Shown piece by piece: positions 41,128 to 49,121 of a stretch of 51,182 bases of DNA (the stretch's first letter is position 1; each line of letters opens with the position of its first letter). This stretch comes from Methylobacterium sp. J-048. Lineage in GTDB: Bacteria > Pseudomonadota > Alphaproteobacteria > Rhizobiales > Beijerinckiaceae. The DNA lies in assembly GCF_022829515.1 (NCBI RefSeq), contig NZ_JAKSYL010000113.1, forward strand, positions 1-51,182, given 5' to 3'. A model generated the notes under the pieces. It was given only the letters and a program-made list of their open reading frames with translations, searched no databases and was not told where the DNA came from. A program made the position numbers and the translations under genes.

Positions 41128-41151
41128 TGTTTGGGGACTCTCGCGTCGCGA

Positions 41152-42411
41152 TTACTGGACCGCCGGCTTGACCGCGGGCGGCAGGACCAGCTTGCCGTTG
41201 GCCACCTCCGAGGGCCAGATCGCGACCTGCTTGCCGTTCTGCCACTGGCCGAGGACGCTGGTCATCAGGCCCGGGCCGTACTTGATCGAGTGGGTGAAGG
41301 TCTCGTCCTTGCCGTAGAACTGCAGGCGCCCGACGGTGCCGACCCAGTCGGTCTTCTCCAGGGCGTCCACCAGCTTGTCGGCCTCCGTGGACCCGGCCCG
41401 CTTGATCGCCTCCGCGCTGTAATGCATCGCGTCGTAGGCCATGTAGCCGGCATAGGACGGCGCGCCGCCGAAGCGCTTGGTGAAGGCCTCGGCGAACGGC
41501 GTAGTCTTGTCGGTGAGCGCCACCCCGGGCAGCGCGACGCTGTCGAACAGCACGCCCTGCGTGCCGCCGTTGGTGTTGGCCCAGAAGGTCGAGGAGGTCG
41601 CCTGGCCGCTGATGCCGGTCATGGCGATCGGCACCTGCTGGTTCTGCCACTGCACGGTCGGCTGCACGCCGACATGGGCGATGCCGGTGACGATCAGGTC
41701 GGGCTTGGCCGCCTCGATCTTGTTGTAGATCGGGGTGAAATCGCCGGTATCCGGCGAAAACCGGACATGCTCCACGATCTTCAGGCCGGATTTCGGCAGG
41801 CATTCCTCGTAGGCCGCATCGAGCGGCCGGGTCCAGGCCGCGTCCTCGCTCATGATCGCCGCGGTCTTGGCCTTCAGCAGCCCGACCAGGGCGTCCTTGG
41901 CCGAGTCGCAGACCGCCTGCGCCAGGGCGTGCGAGGTCAGGTAGCCGTGGAAGACGTACTTGTTGCGCGCGTAGTCCTTGTGGACGGCGACGCTGATCTC
42001 GTTGGAGGCCGCCCCGGGGGTGATCATCGGGGTCTTGAGCCGGGCCGCCCAGGGCATCAGGGCCAGCACCACCTCGGAGATGTAGCTGGCGATGACGAGG
42101 TTGACCTTGTCCTCGCTGACCGCCCGCTGGAAGGCGCGGACGGCATCGGAGGCCGAACTCTTGTCGTCGTAGGTGACGACCTGGATCAGGCGCCCGTCGA
42201 TGCCGCCCTTGGCATTGATCTCGTCGGCGGCGAGCTGGACCGCCTGCGGGATCGAGGCGCCGGCAACCGACTGCGCCTCGGCAATCACGCCGATCTTGAT
42301 CGGCTCGGCGGCGCGCGCCTGTCCCGAGACGATCAACCCCGCCGCGAGCAGCACGGGCATCGTGCGCCGAAGCGGGGCATGCCGAGCGACGGCGCGCACG
42401 GTCTCGGACAT
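41152..42411 (-). CDS. ABC transporter substrate-binding protein (LivJ/K-type)
   Basis: A 419-residue periplasmic type I binding protein. A signal peptide (TMPVLLAAGLIVSGQARA, cleavage near residue 34) is followed by the mature start EPIKIGVIAEAQSVAGASIP, the lobe hinge and the C-terminal lobe. The sequence fits solute-binding proteins for amino acids, amides or aromatic acids rather than leucine specifically. The ATG at 42411 has GAGGAA upstream; an earlier start at 42489 is rejected. It is the first gene of the importer operon, divergent from the cyclase-family gene across 317 bp. Confidence 0.92.
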   Translation of the reverse strand: MSETVRAVARHAPLRRTMPVLLAAGLIVSGQARAAEPIKIGVIAEAQSVAGASIPQAVQLAADEINAKGGIDGRLIQVVTYDDKSSASDAVRAFQRAVSEDKVNLVIASYISEVVLALMPWAARLKTPMITPGAASNEISVAVHKDYARNKYVFHGYLTSHALAQAVCDSAKDALVGLLKAKTAAIMSEDAAWTRPLDAAYEECLPKSGLKIVEHVRFSPDTGDFTPIYNKIEAAKPDLIVTGIAHVGVQPTVQWQNQQVPIAMTGISGQATSSTFWANTNGGTQGVLFDSVALPGVALTDKTTPFAEAFTKRFGGAPSYAGYMAYDAMHYSAEAIKRAGSTEADKLVDALEKTDWVGTVGRLQFYGKDETFTHSIKYGPGLMTSVLGQWQNGKQVAIWPSEVANGKLVLPPAVKPAVQ

Positions 42412-42728
42412 CGGCGATTCCTCATCCCAGTGCCCGAATTTTTTATTCGCGGGCTTGGGACGGACTGTATCCGCGCCCAGCCGGATCACAAGGCCCGCAT
42501 CGGGACCGGCCGGTGACGTTTCGGCCGAGTCGTTTTCCGCACGGGGTATCGACTCGCGCCTCCCGGGCCTAGGCTCCCGGCGGCTTCGCGAAACGCGAGC
42601 CCGACGGCCTCGAAGAAGGGCGACGCACAGGTGAGGAACGCACGCTCGGCCGCGGCCGGGGTTCGCCCCGGACCGCGGCCCCGGATTCCGGCGGATCGAT
42701 CCGTGCTGTCGGCGCGGGAGACGCGCGC
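42412..42728. promoter_or_regulatory. Divergent control region with inverted repeat CGAAT-N5-ATTCG
   Basis: The 317 bp between the divergent importer and cyclase genes holds an inverted repeat CGAAT-TTTTT-ATTCG at 42435-42449, extended imperfectly by GCCC/GGGC. It is 24 bp from the binding-protein start and a fair operator candidate. A G/C-rich hairpin region follows at 42650-42690. No regulator gene lies within the cluster. Confidence 0.35.
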
Positions 42729-43754
42729 ATGAGCCTGCGCTGGACCCGGCGCCCCGAGGGCTCGACCTGGGGGGATTTCGGCCCCGACGACGAGCGCGGG
42801 CGCCTGAACCTCCTGACCCCCGAGAAGGTCCGCCAGGGCGTCGCGGAGGTGCGCGAGGGCCTGACCTTCTGCCTCAGCCTGCCCCTGGATTTGCCCGGCG
42901 GCAACGTCCTCAACCCGCGCCGCCACCCGCCGCAGATCACCCCGACCCGGCGGGCCAACGGCCGGCCGAACATGAACTTCCCGGTCTGCGAGGAGGTCGA
43001 GGGCGCCACCGACGTGATCTGCGACGACCGCGCGCTGATCCACCTGCAATACTCGACGCAGTGGGATTCGCTCGCCCATGTCGGCTCGCTGTTCGATGCC
43101 GACGGCACCGGCCCAGGCCCGACCTTCTACAACGGTTTCCGCGGCGGCCGGGACATCGTCGGGCCGAGCACCCCCGAGGCGGCGGACCAGCCGTCCCGGG
43201 CCAAAAAGCTCGGGATCGAGTGCCTGGCCGAGGTCGGCATGCAGGGCCGGGCCGTGATGATCGACCTGCGCGCCCATCTCGGCGACGCCAAGGCCAAGGT
43301 CGGCTACGACTGGCTCGCCCGGATCCTCGAAGCCGACGGCGTCGTGATCGAGCCCGGCGACATGGTCTGCCTGCACACCGGCTTCGCCGAGCGGCTGATC
43401 GCCATGGGCGGGGAGCCGGATCCGAAGCAGGTCCACGACCTCTGCGCCGGCCTCGACGGCCGGGACCCGCGGCTCCTCGACTGGATCACCCGCTCGGGCC
43501 TGTGCGCGCTGATCGCCGACAACTACGCCGTCGAGGCCTATCCGGCCGGGGCGGGGCCGGCCTGCTGCGCGACGCTGCCGCTCCACGAGCACTGCCTGTT
43601 CAAGCTCGGGGTCAATCTCGGCGAGTTGTGGCACCTGACGCCGCTCGCCGACTGGCTGCGCGCGCACGGCCGCAACCGGTTCCTGCTGACGGCACCGCCG
43701 CTGCGCCTGCCCGGCGCGGTCGGCTCGCCGACGACGCCGATCGCGACGGTGTGA
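42729..43754 (+). CDS. Cyclase family protein (kynurenine formamidase-like hydrolase)
   Basis: A 341-residue protein of the metal-dependent cyclase family, whose known members hydrolyse formamides, lactones or isatin. Family blocks are the N-terminal RGRLNLLTPEKVRQG, the metal-site region QYSTQWDSLAHVGSLFD (an altered HxGTHxD), RAVMIDLRAHLGD, GDMVCLHTGFAER and LPLHEHCLFKLGVNLGEL. The ATG at 42729 has GGGAGA upstream. It is divergent from the importer operon and likely shares its control. It may open a ring or hydrolyse an amide or ester of the imported compound. Confidence 0.9.
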   Translation: MSLRWTRRPEGSTWGDFGPDDERGRLNLLTPEKVRQGVAEVREGLTFCLSLPLDLPGGNVLNPRRHPPQITPTRRANGRPNMNFPVCEEVEGATDVICDDRALIHLQYSTQWDSLAHVGSLFDADGTGPGPTFYNGFRGGRDIVGPSTPEAADQPSRAKKLGIECLAEVGMQGRAVMIDLRAHLGDAKAKVGYDWLARILEADGVVIEPGDMVCLHTGFAERLIAMGGEPDPKQVHDLCAGLDGRDPRLLDWITRSGLCALIADNYAVEAYPAGAGPACCATLPLHEHCLFKLGVNLGELWHLTPLADWLRAHGRNRFLLTAPPLRLPGAVGSPTTPIATV

Positions 43755-43793
43755 GGGGACGATACGATGGATCGGTTCAGCCCCAATCTCGAC

Positions 43794-43903
43794 CTCATCC
43801 TGAGGTGCCGGAGCGCAGCGGAGGCCTCGAAGGAGCCCTCCAGCCGGCCGCGCGATCCCTGGAGGGCTCCTTCGAGGCTGCTGCGCAGCACCTCAGGATG
43901 AGG
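43794..43903 (+). repeat. 110-bp palindromic repeat, copy 4
   Basis: It is almost identical to copy 1 (10817-10928), with outer arms CTCATCCTGAGGTGC and GCACCTCAGGATGAG and inner GAAGGAGCCCTCCAG / CTGGAGGGCTCCTTC. It lies between the cyclase and 3-hydroxyacyl-CoA dehydrogenase genes of the plus-strand set. Confidence 0.85.
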
Positions 43904-43947
43904 GGGTGGGCGGGAGACCGGATCAAGAGAACGGAGCGCGCAACATA

Positions 43948-44895
43948 ATGGAAATCGCGATCGTCGGCGGCGGCCTGATGGGGCACGGCATCGCCCTGGT
44001 GCTGGCGCTCCACGGGCACGGCGTGCGGATCACCGACACGGATGCGCAGACCCGCGCGCGGGTGCCGGGTCTCATGGCCTCGGCGCTGGCGACCCTGCAG
44101 GAGGAAGGCGCCGCCCCGGACGGGTGGGATTCCGCGCGGCTCGCCCGGGCTGTCCGCGTCGAGGCCGAACTGGAGCCCGCGGTGACCGGCGCCGGCTTGG
44201 TCATCGAGGCGATCACCGAGAACCCGGAGGCCAAGCGGGCCCTGTTCGCCGATCTCGACCGGCTCTGTCCGGCCGACGCGATCCTGGCCAGCAACACTAG
44301 CTATCTCGACGTCTTCCCGCTGATCCCGCAGGCCCGGCAGGCCCGGGCGCTGGTGATGCACTGGTACACGCCGCCCTACATTGTCGACCTCGTCGACGTG
44401 GTCCCGGGGCCCGGCACCGATCCGGCCGTGATCGCGGCGATGCGCGACCTGGTGCTCGGCCTCGGGCAGGTGCCGATCGTGCTCAAGCGCTTCATCCCCG
44501 GCTACGTCGCCAACCGCATCCAGTCAGCGATCAGCGCCGTGGTCTACGAGCTTCTCGACGCCGACATCGCGGCGCCCCGGGAGATCGACGACGCGATCAT
44601 CCACGGGCTGTCCCTGCGCATCCCGATCCTCGGCCATCTCGCCAAGGCCGACTTCACCGGGCTCGACCTGGCGCAGCGCGCCATGGCCAATGCGAGCCAC
44701 ACGGCGCAGGGCGCGCCGATGCGCTCCAAGACCCTGGACGCCCTCTGCGCCGAGGGCCGGACCGGGGTGATGGCGGGGCGCGGCTATTTCGACTGGGGCG
44801 GCCGGGCGCCCGCGGATCTGTTCCGCGAGCGCGACCGCAAGCTCCTGGCGCTCAAGCGGGCCATGGCCGGGATCGGCCGGATGGAGGGCACATGA
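43948..44895 (+). CDS. 3-hydroxyacyl-CoA dehydrogenase family protein
   Basis: A 315-residue NAD-dependent dehydrogenase. The N-terminal Rossmann motif is IAIVGGGLMGHGIALVLALH. The loop SNTSYLDVFPL and the catalytic His region VMHWYTPPYIVDLVDVVPG are followed by the all-helical C-terminal domain (KRFIPGYVANRIQSAI). It oxidises a 3-hydroxyacyl group, either as CoA ester or as a free acid such as carnitine or 3-hydroxybutyrate. The ATG at 43948 was chosen; a frame from 43906 lies in non-coding sequence. Its stop overlaps the following SDR start (ATGA). Confidence 0.92.
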   Translation: MEIAIVGGGLMGHGIALVLALHGHGVRITDTDAQTRARVPGLMASALATLQEEGAAPDGWDSARLARAVRVEAELEPAVTGAGLVIEAITENPEAKRALFADLDRLCPADAILASNTSYLDVFPLIPQARQARALVMHWYTPPYIVDLVDVVPGPGTDPAVIAAMRDLVLGLGQVPIVLKRFIPGYVANRIQSAISAVVYELLDADIAAPREIDDAIIHGLSLRIPILGHLAKADFTGLDLAQRAMANASHTAQGAPMRSKTLDALCAEGRTGVMAGRGYFDWGGRAPADLFRERDRKLLALKRAMAGIGRMEGT

Positions 44896-45650
44896 TCGGC
44901 GCGGACCTGTCCGGACGGCGCATCCTCGTCACCGGCGCCTCCTCGGGCATCGGGCTGGCCACGGTGACGCTGTTCGCCCGCAACGGCGCCAGCGTGGCCC
45001 TGAACCACCTGCCCGACGATCCCCGCGGCCCCGCGGAGGCCGAACGTCTCGCCGGCGAGGGCCTGGCCGTGATGGCGTTGCCCGGGGACGTGTCCCAGCC
45101 CGGCGAGGCCGAGGCGATGGTGGCGGCCGGGATCGGGGCGCTCGGCGGCCTCGACGTGCTGGTCAACAATGCCGGGACCTCCGGCACCACCGCGCCGATC
45201 GCCTTCGAGGATCTCGACGCGATGACGGAAGAGTTTTGGGCCACGATCCTGGCGACGAACCTGATCGGCCCGTACCGCTGCGCGCGGGCCGCAGCGGCAA
45301 GTCTGAAAGAAAACCGTGGGGCGATCGTCAACACCGCCTCGGTGGCGGGGCTCGGGCGGCGGGGCTCGTCGATCGCCTATTCGGCCAGCAAGGCCGGGCT
45401 GATCAACCTGACCCGCAGCCTCGCCCGGGCGCTCGCCCCGGACGTGCGCGTCAACGCCGTCGCCCCGGGCCTCGTCGCCACCCCGTGGACCGAGCCCTGG
45501 CCGGAGGCGCGCAAGGCCGCGACCGTGCAGCACACGATGCTGCGCCGCATGGCTCGGCCCGAGGACATCGCCGAGACGATTTTCTTCCTGGCCGCGGGCG
45601 CCGCCTACATCACCGGCGAGACCATCACGGTGGATGGCGGGGCGCTCTAG
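44892..45650 (+). CDS. Short-chain dehydrogenase/reductase (SDR)
   Basis: A 252-residue classical SDR. The cofactor motif is ILVTGASSGIGLATV, and NNAGTSG and NTASVAGLGRRGSSIAYSAS carry the catalytic Asn, Ser, Tyr and Lys. The end is YITGETITVDGG. Typical of 3-oxoacyl reductases or hydroxy-acid dehydrogenases. It is coupled to the 3-hydroxyacyl-CoA dehydrogenase by a four-base overlap, so the two probably act on consecutive intermediates. It is the third SDR in the catabolic region. Confidence 0.92.
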   Translation: MIGADLSGRRILVTGASSGIGLATVTLFARNGASVALNHLPDDPRGPAEAERLAGEGLAVMALPGDVSQPGEAEAMVAAGIGALGGLDVLVNNAGTSGTTAPIAFEDLDAMTEEFWATILATNLIGPYRCARAAAASLKENRGAIVNTASVAGLGRRGSSIAYSASKAGLINLTRSLARALAPDVRVNAVAPGLVATPWTEPWPEARKAATVQHTMLRRMARPEDIAETIFFLAAGAAYITGETITVDGGAL

Positions 45651-45693
45651 CGGCGCTCAGCCCCCGAGCTCGCCCATCGTGGGTCAAGGCACG

Positions 45694-45804
45694 CTCTCCT
45701 CCCCCTTGCGGGGAGGAGCCGGAGGTGGGGGTGGTTCAGGATCGAGCGGCCCGGTGCCGTCTGCACGACCCCCAACCCTGACCCCTCCCCGCAAGGGGGA
45801 GGGG
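45694..45804. repeat. Inverted-repeat element with TTGC loops
   Basis: The local hairpins TCCTCCCC-TTGC-GGGGAGGA (about 45697-45717) and CCCCTCCCC-GCAA-GGGGGAGGGG (about 45782-45804) are inverted copies of each other. Between them lie GGTGGGGGT and ACCCCCA. It occupies most of the SDR to cleavage-enzyme gap. Confidence 0.65.
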
Positions 45805-45892
45805 AAAATCCTGCGGTATCAGAAGCTTGCGGGAGTGCCCGACGGCAACCCCAGGGCTTCCGGAAAGCAACGTCAGGATCAGGGAGAACAGA

Positions 45893-46777
45893 ATGTCCCG
45901 GACGACCGTCATCACCTGCGCCCTCACGGGCTCGTTCGACACGCCGAAGAAGAACCCGGCGGTGCCGGTGAGCCCGAAGGCCATCGCGCAATCGGCCCTG
46001 GAGGCGGCCGCCGCCGGGGCCGCGGTGGTCCACATCCATGTCCGCGATCCCGAGACCGCCGCGCCCAGCATGGCGCTCGCCCATTACCGCGAGGTAGTCG
46101 AGCGGGTGTGCGAGCAGAACGAGTCTGTGATCCTCAACCTCACCACCGGGGCCGGGGGCCGGTTCGTGCCCGGCGACCCCGACCCGTCGGTGGCCGGCCC
46201 CGGCACCACCTTCGTGTCGCCCGAGACGCGCACCCGGCACGTCGCGGCCCTGCGCCCCGAGATCTGCACCCTCGACATCGCCACGATGAATTTCGGCGAG
46301 CATCTGTTCCTCAACACCCCGGCGCATCTGCGGGCCATGGCGGCGCAGATCCGCGCGGCCGGGGTGAAGCCGGAGATCGAGGTGTTCGATCTCGGCCAGA
46401 TCGAGCTGGCCCGGCACCTGATCGCGGAGGGGCATCTGGCGCGGCCGCCCCTGTTCCAGATCTGCCTCGGCATCCCCTGGGGTGCGCCCGCGACCCCGGA
46501 GGCCCTGGTGGCGATGCGGGCCCGGCTGCCCGAGGACGCGATCTGGTCGGCCTTCGGCATCGGCCGGGAGGAATTCCCGATCCTGGCGGTCGCCGCCGGC
46601 ATGGGCGGCAACGTCCGGGTCGGGCTGGAGGACAACCTGTACCTGTCCCGGGGCGTGCTCGCGCCCAGCAACGCCGCCCTGGTGGAGAAGGCCGTGAGCC
46701 TGCTGGCCCATCTCGACCGCGAGCCGGCCACGCCCGACGAGGCCCGGGCGATGTTTGGGCTGGCGCCCCGCGGGTGA
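45893..46777 (+). CDS. Beta-keto acid cleavage enzyme (BKACE, DUF849)
   Basis: A 294-residue zinc-dependent TIM-barrel enzyme that condenses a beta-keto acid with acetyl-CoA to give acetoacetate and a new acyl-CoA. Zinc ligands fit the HIHVRDPET block (two His) and the Glu near FDLGQIELARHLIAE. The substrate-shaping GAGGRFVPGD and GMGGNVRVGLEDNLYL motifs are present. The ATG at 45893 has GGGAG upstream. Members of this family act on 3-keto-5-aminohexanoate, dehydrocarnitine and other beta-keto acids. Paired with a 3-hydroxyacyl dehydrogenase, it likely cleaves the keto acid that enzyme makes. Confidence 0.92.
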   Translation: MSRTTVITCALTGSFDTPKKNPAVPVSPKAIAQSALEAAAAGAAVVHIHVRDPETAAPSMALAHYREVVERVCEQNESVILNLTTGAGGRFVPGDPDPSVAGPGTTFVSPETRTRHVAALRPEICTLDIATMNFGEHLFLNTPAHLRAMAAQIRAAGVKPEIEVFDLGQIELARHLIAEGHLARPPLFQICLGIPWGAPATPEALVAMRARLPEDAIWSAFGIGREEFPILAVAAGMGGNVRVGLEDNLYLSRGVLAPSNAALVEKAVSLLAHLDREPATPDEARAMFGLAPRG

Positions 46778-47006
46778 GGGGAGGCTCGAATTAAAGGCGC
46801 CGCAAATCGTAACTTGAAATCTTGCTGATCTGAACACGCATAAGATGCAAATTTTCCGAATGTATCGGCGTGGCCTTAGGGTCAGACGCAGCTCAGAAAG
46901 AGCAAACAAAATGAATGGCAGACCGATTCAGCCAACGTCTTTGTGCATCCATTTGACTTAGCTTAAGAGTGACGACGTTCTTCGATAGCCGTCACCCGAG
47001 GTAGTC
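46778..47006. other. AT-rich intergenic left part of a foreign-looking island
   Basis: These 229 bp are clearly less GC-rich than their flanks (TAACTTGAAATCTTGCTGAT and similar). The composition continues into the methyltransferase gene. No repeat, tRNA or integrase was seen. A small imperfect palindrome CTTAGCTTAAG is near 46958. Confidence 0.5.
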
Positions 47007-47651
47007 ATGGAAGAGGAAAAGAGAGTTCGACATTCAGTCCGAAAGCGGGCCAACGAAATAAAGTCATTCCGCTGCAAACATTTAATCGCAGTTATTGAAA
47101 ATCCGACCGACATAAAAAACATCGGCACCGTTATACGCAATGTGAATGCGCTAGGGGTCGAAAAAGTTTACGTCGTCGATCCTCGCAGGTCCCTCCCCGA
47201 TGACTGGCAGGATTTGCGCGACCGAAAATCAGTATCAAAAACGTCGGTCTCAGCTGTGAAATGGACCTTCGTGAAGCGGTTCGATAGCACGAATGAATGC
47301 TTTGATTATTTAGAAAGAAAAGGGTTCAAGTCAATTGTCACCTCGCCGCACGTGAAAGGCAAAACCAGTATTTTTCTTCACGAAGGTGATTACACAATCT
47401 ATCACAAATTGGCGGTCTGGTTTGGAAGCGAAGCCATAGGCATCAGCGAGCTTGCCGTCGAGAGAAGCGAGCTGTGCGTCAGCATACCGATGTTTGGCAT
47501 GATCGAAAGCCTCAACCTCGGAACGAGTTCGGGCATAGTGCTATACGAGATCGCGCGACAACGGCGAATTTATCAAAGCAAATATAGATTGCGTGGTAAG
47601 AGAGGGCACCGCGCTGTGCCCCTACCAACAGTGATCCTCCCGCAAATCTGA
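47007..47651 (+). CDS. SpoU/TrmH-family RNA 2'-O-methyltransferase
   Basis: A 214-residue SPOUT-class methyltransferase that probably methylates a ribose 2'-O in tRNA or rRNA with S-adenosylmethionine. Motif 1 is ENPTDIKNIGTVIRN (N32, N38, R44). Motif 2 is AVWFGSEAIGIS with E142. Motif 3 is SIPMFGMIESLNLGTSSGI with N170 and forms the knotted cofactor site. There is no N-terminal L30e-like domain. The start ATG has GAGG upstream. Codons end in A/T far more often than anywhere else in the window, indicating recent transfer. It has no operon partner; the flanks are catabolic and transport genes. Confidence 0.88.
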   Translation: MEEEKRVRHSVRKRANEIKSFRCKHLIAVIENPTDIKNIGTVIRNVNALGVEKVYVVDPRRSLPDDWQDLRDRKSVSKTSVSAVKWTFVKRFDSTNECFDYLERKGFKSIVTSPHVKGKTSIFLHEGDYTIYHKLAVWFGSEAIGISELAVERSELCVSIPMFGMIESLNLGTSSGIVLYEIARQRRIYQSKYRLRGKRGHRAVPLPTVILPQI

Positions 47652-47885
47652 TTCGACCATGCTGCAATTGGCTGGACAGGTCCGGTTTCCCGACGAAGCG
47701 GGCCCTGCCACCCAGTCGCGCGGCTCCGGGGCATATGCGGAAGGGGACGAGCCGCGCGCCCCTGACGGATCGCCCGCATCCTCTCACCCGCCTGTATCGG
47801 CCCCGATCCGGTCCGCCTAGACTGCATTCGAACGCCATTCGAGCGGTGAACAACGCCGCCGCGTGAAAAAAACAGGGAGTGAGAC

Positions 47886-49115
47886 ATGACGGTCCGCCAC
47901 CGCGTCGCGGGACTGACGGGGATTCTGTGCGCGCTCGGGGCCGGCGCGGCCCTGGCCGCCGACCTCGTGCCGGTGAAGATCGGCGTGCTCAACGACCGCT
48001 CCGGCGTCTACTTCGATTCCACCGGCGAGGGCGCGGTGGTGGCCGCCCGCATGGCCGTGGAGGATTTCAAGCCGGAGACGCACGGGCTGAAGGTCGAGGT
48101 CGTCGCCGCCGACCACCAGAACAAGCCGGATGTCGGCGCCTCGGTCGCCCGGCAATGGTACGACCGCGATGGCGTCGATGCGGTGTTCGACGTGCCGACT
48201 TCTTCGGTGGCGCTCGCCATCGCGCAGATCACCAAGGAGAAGAACAAGGCGTTCGTGAATTCCGGCGGCGGCACCGCCGACCTGACCGGCCCGGCCTGCA
48301 CCCCCAACACCGTGCACTGGACCTACGACACCGCCGCGCTCGCCAACGGCACCGGCAAGGCCCTGCTCAAGCGCGGCGGCAAGACCTGGTACTTCATCAC
48401 CGCCGACTACGCCTTCGGCCTCGCCCTGGAGCGCGACACCAAGGCGGTGGTGGAGAAGAACGGCGGCACGATCGTGGGCGGGGTGCGCACGCCGTTCCCG
48501 AACCCGGACTTCTCCTCGTTCCTGCTCCAGGCCCAGGGCTCGGGCGCGCAGGTGATCGGCCTGGCCGATGCCGGGCTCGACGCCGCCACCGCGATCAAGC
48601 AGGCCCACGAATTCGGCATCCGCCAGGGCGGCCAGAAGATCGCGGCCTTGCTCATCGCCGACACCGACATCCACGCGCTGGGCCTGGAGGTGGCGCAGGG
48701 GCTGGAATTCACGGCGCCGTTCTACTGGGACATGAACGACGGCACCCGCGCCTTCGCCGCCCGGTTTGAGCAGCGCATGCCGGGCAAGAAGCCCACCGCC
48801 TACCAGGCCGGCGTGTATGCCGGACTGCTCCACTACCTCAAGGCGGTGGAGGCCCTGAAATCGGCGCGTGACGGCGCGGCGGTGGTCGCCAAGATGAAGG
48901 AGCTGCCCACCGACGACCCGCTGTTCGGCAAGGGCTACATCCGCCCCGACGGGCGCAAGATCCACCCGATGTACCTGTTCGAGGCCAAGGCGCCCGGCGA
49001 ATCGAAGGGCGACTGGGACCTGTACAAGCTCCTGGAGACCATCCCCGGCGAGCAGGCCTTTCGGCCGATGAACGAGGGCGGCTGCCCGATGGTGGCCGGC
49101 CTTTCGACGAAGTAG
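47886..49115 (+). CDS. Orphan ABC substrate-binding protein (LivJ/K-type)
   Basis: A 409-residue periplasmic type I binding protein with signal peptide (GILCALGAGAALAA, cleavage near residue 25). The mature start is DLVPVKIGVLNDRSGVYFD, and GGGTADLTGPACTPNTVHWT is part of the ligand cleft. The C-terminal segment YIRPDGRKIHPMYLFEAKAP is typical of carboxylate or amide binders of this class. The start has GGGAGTGA upstream. No permease or ATPase genes adjoin it. It may feed the importer encoded at 37618-41127 or serve a sensor. It converges on the aldo/keto reductase, leaving 6 bp. Confidence 0.92.
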   Translation: MTVRHRVAGLTGILCALGAGAALAADLVPVKIGVLNDRSGVYFDSTGEGAVVAARMAVEDFKPETHGLKVEVVAADHQNKPDVGASVARQWYDRDGVDAVFDVPTSSVALAIAQITKEKNKAFVNSGGGTADLTGPACTPNTVHWTYDTAALANGTGKALLKRGGKTWYFITADYAFGLALERDTKAVVEKNGGTIVGGVRTPFPNPDFSSFLLQAQGSGAQVIGLADAGLDAATAIKQAHEFGIRQGGQKIAALLIADTDIHALGLEVAQGLEFTAPFYWDMNDGTRAFAARFEQRMPGKKPTAYQAGVYAGLLHYLKAVEALKSARDGAAVVAKMKELPTDDPLFGKGYIRPDGRKIHPMYLFEAKAPGESKGDWDLYKLLETIPGEQAFRPMNEGGCPMVAGLSTK

Positions 49116-49121
49116 CCCCGG

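Noticed and set aside
40024..42516. An 830-codon plus-strand frame opposite the importer genes
   Set aside because: The translation is low-complexity and overlaps three clear genes on the other strand.
10817..43903. CRISPR array or satellite array
   Set aside because: The palindromic repeats are single copies thousands of bases apart, not regularly spaced.
43948..46777. Carnitine degradation operon (cdhAB)
   Set aside because: The dehydrogenase and BKACE would fit, but no betainyl-CoA thioesterase is present and the dehydrogenase lacks a clear carnitine-type signature.
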